Positions 8,881 through 18,865 of a stretch of DNA of 39,505 nt are shown here, piece after piece. Source of the stretch: JAJFUG01 sp964473155 (lineage in GTDB: Bacteria; Gemmatimonadota; Glassbacteria; GWA2-58-10). The stretch is taken from positions 1 to 39,505 of the forward strand of contig CAYYNT010000042.1 of assembly GCA_964473155.1 (NCBI GenBank), written 5' to 3'. Under the pieces are notes generated by a model that searched no databases, was not told where the DNA came from, and saw only the letters and a list, made by a program, of their open reading frames with translations. Both the position numbers and the translations under genes were made by a program. Numbering within the stretch: the stretch's first letter is position 1; each line of letters begins with the position of its first letter.

Positions 8881-9498
8881 ATGCAACCCACACGCTACGC
8901 CCCGTTCATCAAGCGTCTCGCGGCTTATCTTGTTGACCGTGTGGTCTGCGGGGCGATAACCGCGGCGCTGGTCATTCCGCTGATCCTCATTTTCATACCG
9001 AAATTGATTTTCGACAGCGCTCTCACCGCTTTGTTCCACGGTGGAAACCTGGATATCGAGGAGATTTTTGAGAGCGGACCTTCTTTCATTTTTCCGCTTA
9101 TCTTGAACATAGCCTTGTTCGTGCTGGTGTTAAGCCTGATTCACCTTCTTTATTTCGCTCTTTTCGAAAGCAGCCGCCGTCAGGCCACTCCCGGCAAGAT
9201 GCTGCTGGGAATATTTGTCACCGATGGGCAGGGACGGCGGATTTCCTTCGGCCGGGCGTTGGGGCGGAACCTGTCGCGCGTGCTTTCGAAGATGTTCTGC
9301 TGGCTGGGTTACCTTCTGGCCCTGTTTACACAGCGCAACCAGGCCCTGCATGATCTGATAGCCTCTACGCTGGTGCTGGAGCCGGCGATGGCTGGACCGG
9401 TAGTTCAGCCGCCCACGGTGGAGCCTCCGGCTTCGCCTGAAACAAAGAAAGCCGCGGCTCCGGCAACCGGCACTCCGCCGGATGCGGGATCATTCTGA
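8881..9498 (+). CDS. RDD family membrane protein, copy 1
   Basis: A 205-aa integral membrane protein. The RDD signature is seen in KRLAAYLVDRVV near the N-terminus, followed by three to four hydrophobic segments. The conserved cytoplasmic core is SRRQATPGKMLLGIFVTD, then RRISFGRALGRN, then ALHDLIASTLVL. The C-terminus is a Pro/Ala-rich tail of about 35 residues. RDD proteins are small membrane proteins of mostly unknown role; some have been linked to ion transport. The next gene is a second RDD protein with a nearly identical core, 22 bp downstream, so the two form a tandem duplicate in one operon. Confidence 0.9.
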   Translation: MQPTRYAPFIKRLAAYLVDRVVCGAITAALVIPLILIFIPKLIFDSALTALFHGGNLDIEEIFESGPSFIFPLILNIALFVLVLSLIHLLYFALFESSRRQATPGKMLLGIFVTDGQGRRISFGRALGRNLSRVLSKMFCWLGYLLALFTQRNQALHDLIASTLVLEPAMAGPVVQPPTVEPPASPETKKAAAPATGTPPDAGSF

Positions 9499-9520
9499 AC
9501 GGTCCAGAAAGGATAGAACG

Positions 9521-10060
9521 ATGATATCGACAAAGTACGCCCCGTTTCTCAAAAGATTTGTCGCCTTTCTGATCGACATGGTCGCCAGCGTCATAGTGGC
9601 CCGTGTGTTGCTGATCCCGCTGCGCATGTTGGTGGAGCCGCACGATTTTTTCGGTTACCCTTTTGCGCACTGGGGCTGGCTCGACAATTTCACGAGTTGC
9701 CTGCCCTCGCCGCACTGGCTGACAGGCGGGATGGATGACCTGTTAGGCGGGGCCTCGATGGCGGTCTTTCTGCTGTATTTCAGCATATTTGAAAGCTCCT
9801 GGCGTCAGGCCACACCGGGCAAGATGCTGTTAGGTATCTTTGTGACCGATGAACAGGGACGCCGGATTTCATTCCCAAGGGCGCTGGGCCGCACACTGGG
9901 CAAATTTCTCTCCACCGCCTGCTGTTTCATCGGCTATATCATGGCCCTGTTCAGCAGCCGCAGCCAGGGCCTTCACGATCTGATCGCCAACACGCTGGTG
10001 CTCGAACCTCACGAGGAGAGCTTTCCGCAGCCGCCGCAGGCCGAGATGCCGCAGCCGTAG
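9521..10060 (+). CDS. RDD family membrane protein, copy 2
   Basis: A 179-aa paralogue of the preceding gene. The start at 9521 follows AAAGGAT and gives MISTKYAPFLKRFVAFLIDM, which aligns with the start of copy 1 (MQPTRYAPFIKRLAAYLVDR). The core WRQATPGKMLLGIFVTDEQG and GLHDLIANTLVLEP is almost unchanged. The loop between the first two membrane segments differs completely (rich in W, H and P here), so the extracytoplasmic part may have diverged in function. The C-terminus is a short Pro/Gln-rich tail. Confidence 0.9.
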   Translation: MISTKYAPFLKRFVAFLIDMVASVIVARVLLIPLRMLVEPHDFFGYPFAHWGWLDNFTSCLPSPHWLTGGMDDLLGGASMAVFLLYFSIFESSWRQATPGKMLLGIFVTDEQGRRISFPRALGRTLGKFLSTACCFIGYIMALFSSRSQGLHDLIANTLVLEPHEESFPQPPQAEMPQP

Positions 10061-10080
10061 TACACCCTGCGGTTAAAGCG

Positions 10081-10212
10081 CCGGGCTGCCCCAAAAGTCC
10101 CCGATTTTGCTCTTTGCAAATTGTTTCAATATCTAACCAATTGAAATAAAAGCAGTTCTGTAGGGGCACGGCGCGCCGTGCCCCACATTTAAGACTTTTG
10201 GGACAGCCCCGG
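10081..10212. mobile_element. MITE-like element with ~19-bp terminal inverted repeats
   Basis: The left end CCGGGCTGCCCCAAAAGTC (10081-10099) is the imperfect inverse of the right end GACTTTTGGGACAGCCCCGG (10193-10212). The ~130-bp interior has no gene. It contains a TTTCAAT/ATTGAAA inverted repeat and the type A palindrome at 10163-10184. No target-site duplication is obvious. The ends resemble termini of DDE-type insertion sequences as I remember them (GGGGCTGTCCCAAAA), so this could be a non-autonomous derivative. Together with flanks it fills the 343-bp gap between the RDD and TPR-like genes. Confidence 0.6.
10163..10184. repeat. 22-bp perfect palindrome, type A
   Basis: GGGGCACGGCG is joined to its exact reverse complement and followed by ACATTT. 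A second copy with the same following bases lies at 19702-19733. Here the palindrome is inside the MITE-like element rather than at a convergent junction. Confidence 0.8.
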
Positions 10213-10403
10213 CTTTTTATTGCCTGCTTTGTGGCTGAACCGGGACCGAAAAGCCTCGCGGACTTCCATTTTAAGGCATTCGGTGTTATTTTCAGCCTGT
10301 CGGGTCTTGGTTGTCATGGAAAGCAAGGGAAAGGCAGCGCCTTTGATCCGCCCGTATCCGGAATTGATTCGGCCGAGGGCGTTCGAGCCTGGAGAGTGAG
10401 TGG

Positions 10404-11138
10404 ATGCTGAAGTTTCTGCTGAAATGGATTTTCCTGGGTCTGGTGGTATACCTGGTCTGGGCGATGATTTTCACCCGGCCGGAGGGAGAATCGACAGCCG
10501 GTGTCAGCCGGGAGGACATGCTTGGACGTCTGATCGAGCACACCGGGATTCTGCGAGACGCCAGGGGCGCCGACCTGATCGAACCCAAGGTCAAGTCGGG
10601 CGAGATAGACGGCTGGCTGGCCGCAGGACTGCTGCACACCGGGGCGCTGGTCATGATTTCCGCGGGAGAGCCGCCGGACAGCGCCGCCTGCCGCCGTTGC
10701 CTGAAATACATCCAGGCCGCCTCCCTGATTGACAGTCTCAACGCGGAGGCAGGCCAGCTCCTGGCTTATACGCTCTTGTGTATGGGGGACAGCGCGTCGG
10801 CGATAATATCGGGCGAGAGAGCGGTGTCTCTCCTCACGCCGGATGACACCAGTCTGGCCCCGGCCTGGCTGGGCGGCCTGTATCTGGAGGCCGGCCAGAC
10901 CGAAAGCGCCCTGGCCAGTTTCCGCGCTCAACTGAGCCTCGACCCGGAGAACGAAGCCTATTACGAAAGCATCCGCGGCTACCTTCTGGGCGCTGGCCTT
11001 CCCCCTGACACCCTGGAGGCCTTGCTCTCGCTCAGCGCGGTGCACAACGGTCTTATAAAAAAGGCAGGGCGGACTTATAATGAGATCATCACCTGGCCGC
11101 GGCGCAAGCTGGCCGGGCTATTCGGCGGAAAAGACTGA
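10404..11138 (+). CDS. Membrane-anchored TPR-like protein
   Basis: A 244-aa protein with one N-terminal membrane anchor (MLKFLLKWIFLGLVVYLVWA) and the rest probably periplasmic. The region from about residue 85 to 195 is helical with tetratricopeptide spacing. One recognisable unit reads SLAPAWLGGLYLEAGQTESA followed by a helix ending LSLDPENEAYY. This suggests a protein-interaction scaffold. No catalytic motif is seen. The ribosome site before the ATG is GAGAGTGAGTGG, moderate in strength. It is followed 88 bp later by an aminotransferase gene with no obvious link. Confidence 0.7.
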   Translation: MLKFLLKWIFLGLVVYLVWAMIFTRPEGESTAGVSREDMLGRLIEHTGILRDARGADLIEPKVKSGEIDGWLAAGLLHTGALVMISAGEPPDSAACRRCLKYIQAASLIDSLNAEAGQLLAYTLLCMGDSASAIISGERAVSLLTPDDTSLAPAWLGGLYLEAGQTESALASFRAQLSLDPENEAYYESIRGYLLGAGLPPDTLEALLSLSAVHNGLIKKAGRTYNEIITWPRRKLAGLFGGKD

Positions 11139-11226
11139 AAGCAGCCCGTATGCGAATCCGCGCTGCCGGGATAAAAGCAGTTAATTGTGAATGATCGGAT
11201 GAATATTTATCAAATCTGGAGATAGA

Positions 11227-12534
11227 ATGCGCACGCACATCGTACACGACCAGGCGGATTCCCTGGTTTACGAGATCCGCCAGATAGTTATCCTGGCCAG
11301 GCGTATCGCCGCGGCCGGAGTGCCGATCACCTGGGAGAATATCGGCGACCCGGTGGCCAAGGGCGAACCTGTCCCGGACTGGATAATCGAGCACCTGGGC
11401 GCGGTGAGCCGCATCCAGAGAAGCTGGGGCTACTGCCCATCAAAGGGCATGGACGAGACCCGCGAGTTCCTGGCCGCAGGCCTCAACGGCCGCGGCAAGG
11501 TGCAGATCACGGCTGAGAACATCTATATTTACAACGGGCTGGGTGACGCGGTCAGCAAGCTGTACGGCTACCTGAACAGGCGCGCCCGTGTCCTGATACC
11601 CTCGCCCTCGTACTCGATCCATTCGACTCACGAGGCGTTCCACGCCAACTCCTCTCCGCTGCTTTACCACCTGGACCCGGCCCGCGGCTGGCTTCCGGAC
11701 CCGGATGAAATCCGCGCCCTCGTGCGCGAGCACCCCGAGGTTTGCGCAATTCTGATGATCAACCCGGACAACCCGACAGGCGCGGTCTGGCCGCGCGAGA
11801 TGGTCGAGGCGGTGGTGGAGATCGCCGCGCGGAACGGCATGTTCGTGATCGCGGATGAAATCTACAACCGGCTGACTTACAACGGCCGGAAGCCCACTCT
11901 TCTGGCCGATGTTATCGGGGAGACGCCGGGGATGGCGCTCAAGGGGATAAGCAAAGAATATCCCTGGCCGGGCGGACGTTGCGGCTGGATCGAGGTGTAC
12001 AACGAGGACCGCGACCGCGAGTTCAAGCGCTATATCCGCACGCTGTTCGACGCCAAGATGGTGGAGGTGTGCGCCACAACGCAGCCGCAGATGACTATCC
12101 CGCGGGTATTCTCGGACAGCCGCTATCCGCTGCACCTGGAAGCCCGGTGCGCGGCTTACGAGAAACGCTCGCGGCAGTTCGCCGAGGCGTTCGCCGGTCT
12201 TCCGGGAGTACAGGCGGTCCGTCCGGACGGCGCTTTCTACGCCACGGTGATTTTTGACTCCGGAAAACTAAACGACCGCCAGCACCTGAAAGTGGAGAAC
12301 GATGGAGCGCGGGCGGTGCTGAACGAGGCCCTGTCCGCGGGTAAAACAGCGCCGGACAAGCGCCTGGTGCTGAACCTTCTGGCCTCCGGCGGCATCTGCG
12401 TGGTCCCGATAACCGGGTTCACCAGCCAGCTCAGCGGGTTCCGTATGACCCTGCTGGAGCAGGACGACAACAAGCGCGCCGCTACATTGACCGCGCTCAG
12501 ACGGATGGTCGAGGAGTATCTCGCCTCGGCGTGA
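11227..12534 (+). CDS. Class I/II PLP-dependent aminotransferase
   Basis: A 435-aa cytosolic fold-type I aminotransferase, which swaps amino groups between an amino acid and a 2-oxo acid through PLP. Visible motifs are INPDNPTGAVWP (substrate and cofactor binding), VIADEIYNRLTY (the Asp that pairs with the pyridine nitrogen), and GISKEYPWPGGRCGW with the Schiff-base lysine at residue 243. The C-terminal FTSQLSGFRMTLLEQD supplies the carboxylate-binding arginine. It is most like the AspC/AlaC-type branch, but the exact substrate cannot be read. The start follows CTGGAG. The N-terminus carries about 30 residues more than minimal members. A strong terminator follows. Confidence 0.9.
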   Translation: MRTHIVHDQADSLVYEIRQIVILARRIAAAGVPITWENIGDPVAKGEPVPDWIIEHLGAVSRIQRSWGYCPSKGMDETREFLAAGLNGRGKVQITAENIYIYNGLGDAVSKLYGYLNRRARVLIPSPSYSIHSTHEAFHANSSPLLYHLDPARGWLPDPDEIRALVREHPEVCAILMINPDNPTGAVWPREMVEAVVEIAARNGMFVIADEIYNRLTYNGRKPTLLADVIGETPGMALKGISKEYPWPGGRCGWIEVYNEDRDREFKRYIRTLFDAKMVEVCATTQPQMTIPRVFSDSRYPLHLEARCAAYEKRSRQFAEAFAGLPGVQAVRPDGAFYATVIFDSGKLNDRQHLKVENDGARAVLNEALSAGKTAPDKRLVLNLLASGGICVVPITGFTSQLSGFRMTLLEQDDNKRAATLTALRRMVEEYLASA

Positions 12535-12570
12535 GAGATACATTCCTGAAACGAACAATGAAAAAAATTA

Positions 12571-12598
12571 AGGGGCGCAGTGAACCGCGCCCCTTTTT
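12571..12598. terminator. Bidirectional intrinsic terminator
   Basis: The stem AGGGGCGC / GCGCCCCT has loop AGTGAACC and is followed by TTTT on the plus strand. A run of seven A precedes it, giving a T-run on the minus strand. It lies between the convergent aminotransferase (+) and SUMF lipoprotein (-) genes and serves both. Confidence 0.85.
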
Positions 12599-12626
12599 GA
12601 TTTACCCATCCTTTACTGAATGCGGC

Positions 12627-13619
12627 TCAGTACGCCTGGCGTACGATACGGAAGCCCGCCGTGTTGCCGTCGATCAGCCACCAGAGTCCGCGCGGACGCT
12701 GCGGGTCACGCTCGGTCCACCAGTCGGGCTGCTGAAGGCGGTTGGTCGGACGGGACTCGACGGCCGGGTCATCCCAGCTCCCGCCGCGCAGGGAGGCCTT
12801 GTCTCCCACCCACCACTCCGGACCTTCCGGATTGTTGTTGAGAGACCCCTCTTTCAACTTGTTGTAGTAAAGAGAGTCGTATTCCTCGAAGCACAGTTCC
12901 CAGGCATTGCCCAGCATGTCGTGCAGGCCGAAAGCGTTGGGCTTTTTCTGTCCCACGTACTGGCTCTGCCAGTCACTGTTGTCCTCGTACCAGGCGTACT
13001 CGTTCAGGCTGGCGGTCATGTCCTCGCTGTCTCCGGCCCGGCAGGCGTATTCCCACTCGGCCTCCGTGGGCAGACGGTAATCGTGGCCGGTTTTCTTGGC
13101 CAGGTACTTGCAGTAGTAAGTTGCGCCGACCCAGCTTATGCCGATAGCGGGTTTGGCGCCGCGTCCCATCCCGTGATCATAAGCGCCGTAGTAGTTGGAG
13201 GGCCGGGTGACCGCATCGATGCCGGTCTTCCAGAGCGTGTATTTCTGAAAGCCCCAGTTCTTCAGGTTGTTGAACCAGGTCAGGTTCAGCTTGGGGGAGG
13301 CCAGAGTCACGGCATCCACCAGCGTGCTGTCCTTGACGAAAGCGAACTGCTCGTACTGGTCCCAGGTGACTTCGGTCTTGCCGATCCAGTACGGCCCGAC
13401 CTTGACCTTGCGCACAGGGCCCTCATCCTCCTCGCGGTTTGCCGCGCCCCCGGGAGCGCCCATCTCGAATTCCCCGCCCGGGATGTAGACCATCTCGATC
13501 TCGATGTTCGATCCGGGTATTTTTTCGATGTAGTTCTCGGGCGGAGTGTCAATCTTCCTGCCGCAGCCTGCCAGCAGCAGAGCGGCCAGGGCCAGACGCC
13601 GTAAATCTCTGATTCGCAT
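12627..13619 (-). CDS. SUMF1/FGE-fold lipoprotein, catalytic cysteines absent
   Basis: A 330-aa lipoprotein: the lipobox LLLAGC ends at Cys19, so the mature protein is membrane-anchored. From residue ~42 it shows the formylglycine-generating-enzyme-like fold: MVYIPGGEFEMG, EVTWDQYEQF, YRLPTEAEWEYACRAG, LHDMLGNAWEL, LRGGSWDD and a final TAGFRIVR. True FGE uses a cysteine pair just after the RGGS motif. Here that stretch (WDDPAVESRPTNRLQQP) has no Cys, so it probably does not oxidise sulfatase cysteines and more likely binds a ligand or protein, as many SUMF-domain proteins do. The ribosome site AAGGAAACAGT precedes the ATG. It lies 73 bp after a Gfo/Idh/MocA oxidoreductase on the same strand. 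Confidence 0.88.
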   Translation of the reverse strand: MRIRDLRRLALAALLLAGCGRKIDTPPENYIEKIPGSNIEIEMVYIPGGEFEMGAPGGAANREEDEGPVRKVKVGPYWIGKTEVTWDQYEQFAFVKDSTLVDAVTLASPKLNLTWFNNLKNWGFQKYTLWKTGIDAVTRPSNYYGAYDHGMGRGAKPAIGISWVGATYYCKYLAKKTGHDYRLPTEAEWEYACRAGDSEDMTASLNEYAWYEDNSDWQSQYVGQKKPNAFGLHDMLGNAWELCFEEYDSLYYNKLKEGSLNNNPEGPEWWVGDKASLRGGSWDDPAVESRPTNRLQQPDWWTERDPQRPRGLWWLIDGNTAGFRIVRQAY

Positions 13620-13692
13620 TACTGTTTCCTTTTCCTCATCAAGCTTCTTTAAATGGCAACCGGCCGCGGCAAGCGCTCATCCGGGCGCCGGG

Positions 13693-14985
13693 TCAACGGG
13701 TTGTTTTGCCGGGGATCGGCAAGGGCCGCACGGGCAGCGGGCCGAAAGCATAGGTTTTGGGCTGAAGGTCGAGCGTGGAGGCCATCATCTGGTCCCAGGT
13801 GACTTCCTTGCCCGTATAGGTGCTTTCGCGGCCCATGATCGCGGTCATGGTGGACTCGGCCACGTTCTGGGCCTCGTTGATCGGAGCGCCCTTACGGATG
13901 CTGGCGATCAGGTTGACATGTTCCTGCACGTACGGGTTGACCTGCTTGCCCTGATAGCGCCAGGCGGCCTTGCCGCGCAGCTTTATCGAGCCGTTGGTGT
14001 CGGCCCGTCCCTCGGAGCCGCTGATGAACTCGGCGATCAGGCGGTCGGCATTGTCCCACTGACGGCAACTGGACATCATGTGTACGCCGTTGGCATACTC
14101 GAAATCGACCACGAAATGGTCATAGATATTGCCGAACAGCGGGTCCGTGCGCACTATCCGTCCGCCGGTGCCCAGGGCCTTGACCGGGTGGGCGTTCATG
14201 GCCCAGTTGATCACGTCGATGTTGTGCACGTGCTGCTCTACGATATGGTCGCCGCAGATCCAGCAGAAGTAGTACCAGTTGCGGCACTGGTATTCCATGT
14301 CGCTCCAGCCGGGCTGACGGGGGTATTTCCAGAGCTCGCCGCCGTTCCAGAACGCACGCGCCGATTCGATCGCCCCGATTTCCCCATCCTGGATGCGCTT
14401 GATCCATTCCTGGTAGGCGGGATCGTGACGGCGCTGGGTGCCGGTCACCACGGCCAGACCTTTCTGTTTGCTGAGCTTGCCTGCTTCCATGAAACGCCGG
14501 ATGCCTGCCGGGTCAGTGGCTACGGGTTTCTCGCAGAACACGTGCTTCCCGGCCTTCACCGTGGCCTCGAAATGCAGGGGACGGAATCCGGGAGGGGTGG
14601 CCAGGATCACCAGATCCACATCCGTGGCCAGCAGCTTCTGGTAGGCGTCGAAGCCCACGAAACACTTTTCCTTGGTGACCTTTATATTCGGTAGCGGACC
14701 GCCCTCGCGCTTCGGATCTTTCAACTTGGCCAGGCTGCTGTCCAGATGGTCCTGGAAAAGGTCGGCCATGGCGACAAGCTGCACGTTGGGCGCGGCGCTG
14801 ATGCAATTGTCCACCGCTCCGGTCCCGCGTCCGCCGCAACCGATCAGCCCTATTTTGATCGGATCGGCGTTCTGGCCCCAGGCGTTTTTCACAATGGAGA
14901 ACCCGGCCAGGGCCGAGGCGGCCACAGCCCCGGTCATAATGAATTCCCGTCGGTTCTGGTTTCTGCTGTTGCTGTCCTGGCTCAT
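13693..14985 (-). CDS. Tat-exported Gfo/Idh/MocA family oxidoreductase
   Basis: A 430-aa NAD(P)-dependent dehydrogenase of the sugar/inositol type. The start at 14985 is chosen because it gives a clean Tat signal: NRREFIMTG followed by AVAASALAGFSIV. The nucleotide-binding motif GLIGCGGRGTGAVDN lies near residue 45. The family hallmark EKP occurs in HVFCEKPVATDPAG. Export of such enzymes by Tat fits a cofactor-loaded protein. The substrate cannot be predicted; relatives act on sugars, inositols or amino sugars, and several GH109 enzymes are in this superfamily. It is placed between a SUMF lipoprotein and a GNAT gene, with a GH172-like gene further upstream, suggesting a glycan-processing cluster. 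Confidence 0.9.
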   Translation of the reverse strand: MSQDSNSRNQNRREFIMTGAVAASALAGFSIVKNAWGQNADPIKIGLIGCGGRGTGAVDNCISAAPNVQLVAMADLFQDHLDSSLAKLKDPKREGGPLPNIKVTKEKCFVGFDAYQKLLATDVDLVILATPPGFRPLHFEATVKAGKHVFCEKPVATDPAGIRRFMEAGKLSKQKGLAVVTGTQRRHDPAYQEWIKRIQDGEIGAIESARAFWNGGELWKYPRQPGWSDMEYQCRNWYYFCWICGDHIVEQHVHNIDVINWAMNAHPVKALGTGGRIVRTDPLFGNIYDHFVVDFEYANGVHMMSSCRQWDNADRLIAEFISGSEGRADTNGSIKLRGKAAWRYQGKQVNPYVQEHVNLIASIRKGAPINEAQNVAESTMTAIMGRESTYTGKEVTWDQMMASTLDLQPKTYAFGPLPVRPLPIPGKTTR

Positions 14986-15099
14986 TTTTCCCGCTCCAGT
15001 ATGAAATGAATTCCGCTGCCGGAATAACTCCTTGCGTTCCGGTAAGGCATGAAGATAATAAAATTGGAAGATAAAACAGGATTCGTTCATCAGGCAATA

Positions 15100-15546
15100 C
15101 TAATGTTTGAACTCCTTGAGGAATACGTGGACTTTTTTTGTATCCCGCAGGTAGACCTCAATCCCGGGTGTAAGGAATTCGCCGGTTTCGCGATACCCGC
15201 GGGCTTCATACCAGTTCACCGTCTCATCCTGGCAAAGCAGCCAGACCCGCGAGACTCCAGAATCCAGGGCATACTGCTCCAGGCGCTGGAGCAGTTTCCG
15301 TCCCACGCCCTGCCCGCGGGCAAACTCGCTTACCAGAAGGTGGTTGACATAGATCGAGACCCCATCGCAACTGCGCGTGGCCAGGATCACGCCAAGGAAT
15401 TCATGGTTCTCCCAGGCGATAAACGAGCAGGCGTTCTGCCCGACCGCTATTGTCAGGTAGATCGAATCGCGTTCCCTGGGCAGCGGCGACCAATCCATCT
15501 GGTTGAGCAGGAAAAAGTCATCCGGCATCAGCGGGCGTATCTGCAT
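15100..15546 (-). CDS. GNAT family N-acetyltransferase
   Basis: A 148-aa single-domain GNAT enzyme that would transfer acetyl from acetyl-CoA to an amine. Motif A is ARGQGVGRKLLQRLEQYA, and motif B is VNWYEARGYRETGEF. The ATG at 15546 is used; the in-frame TTG one codon earlier is less likely, and GGAG lies ten bases before the ATG. It starts 32 bp downstream of the GH172-like gene, so it is likely in the same transcript. The acceptor is unknown. Confidence 0.9.
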   Translation of the reverse strand: MQIRPLMPDDFFLLNQMDWSPLPRERDSIYLTIAVGQNACSFIAWENHEFLGVILATRSCDGVSIYVNHLLVSEFARGQGVGRKLLQRLEQYALDSGVSRVWLLCQDETVNWYEARGYRETGEFLTPGIEVYLRDTKKVHVFLKEFKH

Positions 15547-15578
15547 CAATAGTCTCCGTCCGGTTCAGGCTCGACTTG

Positions 15579-16730
15579 TCAGCGCACTTCCAGGTAATCC
15601 CTGGGCGGAAGTTTCGGGAACGGCGCGTGCGGCTCGGTCTGGTACCAGAACGCCGTGGAGGAAATATCGTCCTGCAGCGGCAGGTACCGCCCATCCTTGC
15701 GCCAGCCCAGCGCCTGTATGGTCACTTTGAGGTCTTTCTCGAAACGGATGGGATCCATGATATGCCAGCGGTACAGCCCGAACCTCTGCTGAGAGCTGTA
15801 AAGGCCGTCCGGACGGATCACCTGGGGCATTCCGGCATAAGGAGTCGTGAATTCCTGGTACTGGTGCGTCACCTGATTCTCGAAGTTGTAGGAGCCGCAG
15901 AAATAGTCCTCGGTGCCGGTGCCGCAGATAGTGGGGAACTTGTCATCCCCGTCCAGGAAGAACTTGATCTCACCCTCGCCCCACCAGCCGGTGTTGTTGA
16001 CCCCCCAGGCCAGGTAAGTCCCCACGAACTGGCCCCAGCCTTTGACTCCGTCCAGAATCGTGACTACCTCCTTGTAAGGCAGAGGATTGATCCGGCGGAA
16101 CTGGGTATGGAAATAAGCGGCGTCCTCCGGGACCTCGGTCAGGGTGTAGTCGATCTGGTAGTAGATGGTCATCTGCTCGGAATCGAGGTTCTCAAGGGTC
16201 ATCCGGCAGGACTTACGGAACGGCATCTCCCAGTAGCAGTTGAACGCGCTGCCGGGATTGACGCAAACCGCCATGGACGAGACCTGCGCGTACTGGCCCC
16301 AGCCGCAGGCAAAGAAATCTCCGGCCGGGCATTCCACCGAGGGCGTGGTCTCTCCGTCCCAGTAGATTCTCAGGATCGAGAAGCGCCAGTGGCCGGTGGG
16401 GGTCATCCAGATGTGCTGTATCGCACCAGGGCCCTGAATATCCGCCAGAGTGAATGTTTTTCCCGCCTCTATCCTGACATAAGGCGAGACTTTCCAGCCC
16501 TGTCCAAGGTCGCGGGCGGCCCTCGCCGCCGCCGGACCGTCCACCGACATCCCGCCCTTGCCCTTTTCTCCGGTGAAATTCTCGGCGCTGATCGAGCGGC
16601 TCTTTGCATGTGACAGTCGTGAAAGGTTGCCCATGTGCATGCCCAGACCGTTGAAACCGCCATCCGCTCCGAACACGGTTGTCAATGTAAACAAGGTCAG
16701 CAGGGAAAGGATCAAGCCGGTGTTTGACAT
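15579..16730 (-). CDS. Secreted DUF2961 / GH172-type protein
   Basis: A 383-aa exported protein. The start at 16730 follows a near-perfect GGAGGAG and gives the signal MSNTGLILSLLTLFTLTTVFG. DUF2961 features include GPGAIQHIWMTP, ILRIYWDG, SVECPAGDFFACGWG, GEGEIKFFLDGD and GTGTEDYFCGSYNFE. The family contains GH172 enzymes, which act on alpha-fructofuranosides or related arabinofuranosides. The Glu residues in GEGEIKF and TGTEDYF are the likely catalytic pair by position, but I could not align them precisely. It has the typical length for a single-domain member. Possible first gene of a unit running through GNAT, Gfo/Idh and SUMF genes. Confidence 0.88.
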   Translation of the reverse strand: MSNTGLILSLLTLFTLTTVFGADGGFNGLGMHMGNLSRLSHAKSRSISAENFTGEKGKGGMSVDGPAAARAARDLGQGWKVSPYVRIEAGKTFTLADIQGPGAIQHIWMTPTGHWRFSILRIYWDGETTPSVECPAGDFFACGWGQYAQVSSMAVCVNPGSAFNCYWEMPFRKSCRMTLENLDSEQMTIYYQIDYTLTEVPEDAAYFHTQFRRINPLPYKEVVTILDGVKGWGQFVGTYLAWGVNNTGWWGEGEIKFFLDGDDKFPTICGTGTEDYFCGSYNFENQVTHQYQEFTTPYAGMPQVIRPDGLYSSQQRFGLYRWHIMDPIRFEKDLKVTIQALGWRKDGRYLPLQDDISSTAFWYQTEPHAPFPKLPPRDYLEVR

Positions 16731-16881
16731 TGCACTCCTCCGTGAAATATGGGATTGTATTTTTCGGCGGTGTATTGCCGGGGAGATTTTGAAGACTAAG
16801 TATAGGTTTGTCACCGTGTCTTGTACAAGGTTTTTATCAGACAAAAGCCGGGTTAAAATGAAAAAACGCTAAAAGCCAAAG

Positions 16882-16901
16882 GAGCGCGGTGTAACGCGCT
16901 C
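16882..16901 (-). terminator. Hairpin downstream of ilvD
   Basis: On the minus strand it reads GAGCGCG, a 6-base loop, CGCGCTC, then CTTTGGCTTTT. This is a weak intrinsic terminator 45 bp after the ilvD stop, separating it from the GH172-like gene. Its sequence resembles the GGGGCGC palindrome family elsewhere in the window. Confidence 0.45.
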
Positions 16902-16946
16902 GGGAGAAAGCAGAATACGGGTGCTGGTTGACAGTAACCGGCGTCC

Positions 16947-18635
<1,689 letters not shown>

Positions 18636-18865
18636 CTAACGCCTCCGGATTTATGGATATTGTTCCTTTATTGACGTTCCCTTCTCAACATCATAAGCTG
18701 CGGCGCTTGAAAATGCAAAGGCCGGAATCGGTGCGCCCGTGAAAAAGTCGTAAAACTGGCGCAGCGGATTGAAACAATTTAAAATGAGAATATTATTTCA
18801 AGTCAACCGTCCCGGTTATGAAAAGACGGTCCATTCACTAACCGATTTGACACGGATAACTTGCC

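Noticed and set aside
12627..13619. Active formylglycine-generating enzyme
   Set aside because: The cysteine pair expected after RGGS is missing and there is no sulfatase nearby.
18847..18852. TTGACA as a -35 box of the MBL-fold gene
   Set aside because: It lies only 19 bases before the ATG, leaving no room for a -10 element and leader.
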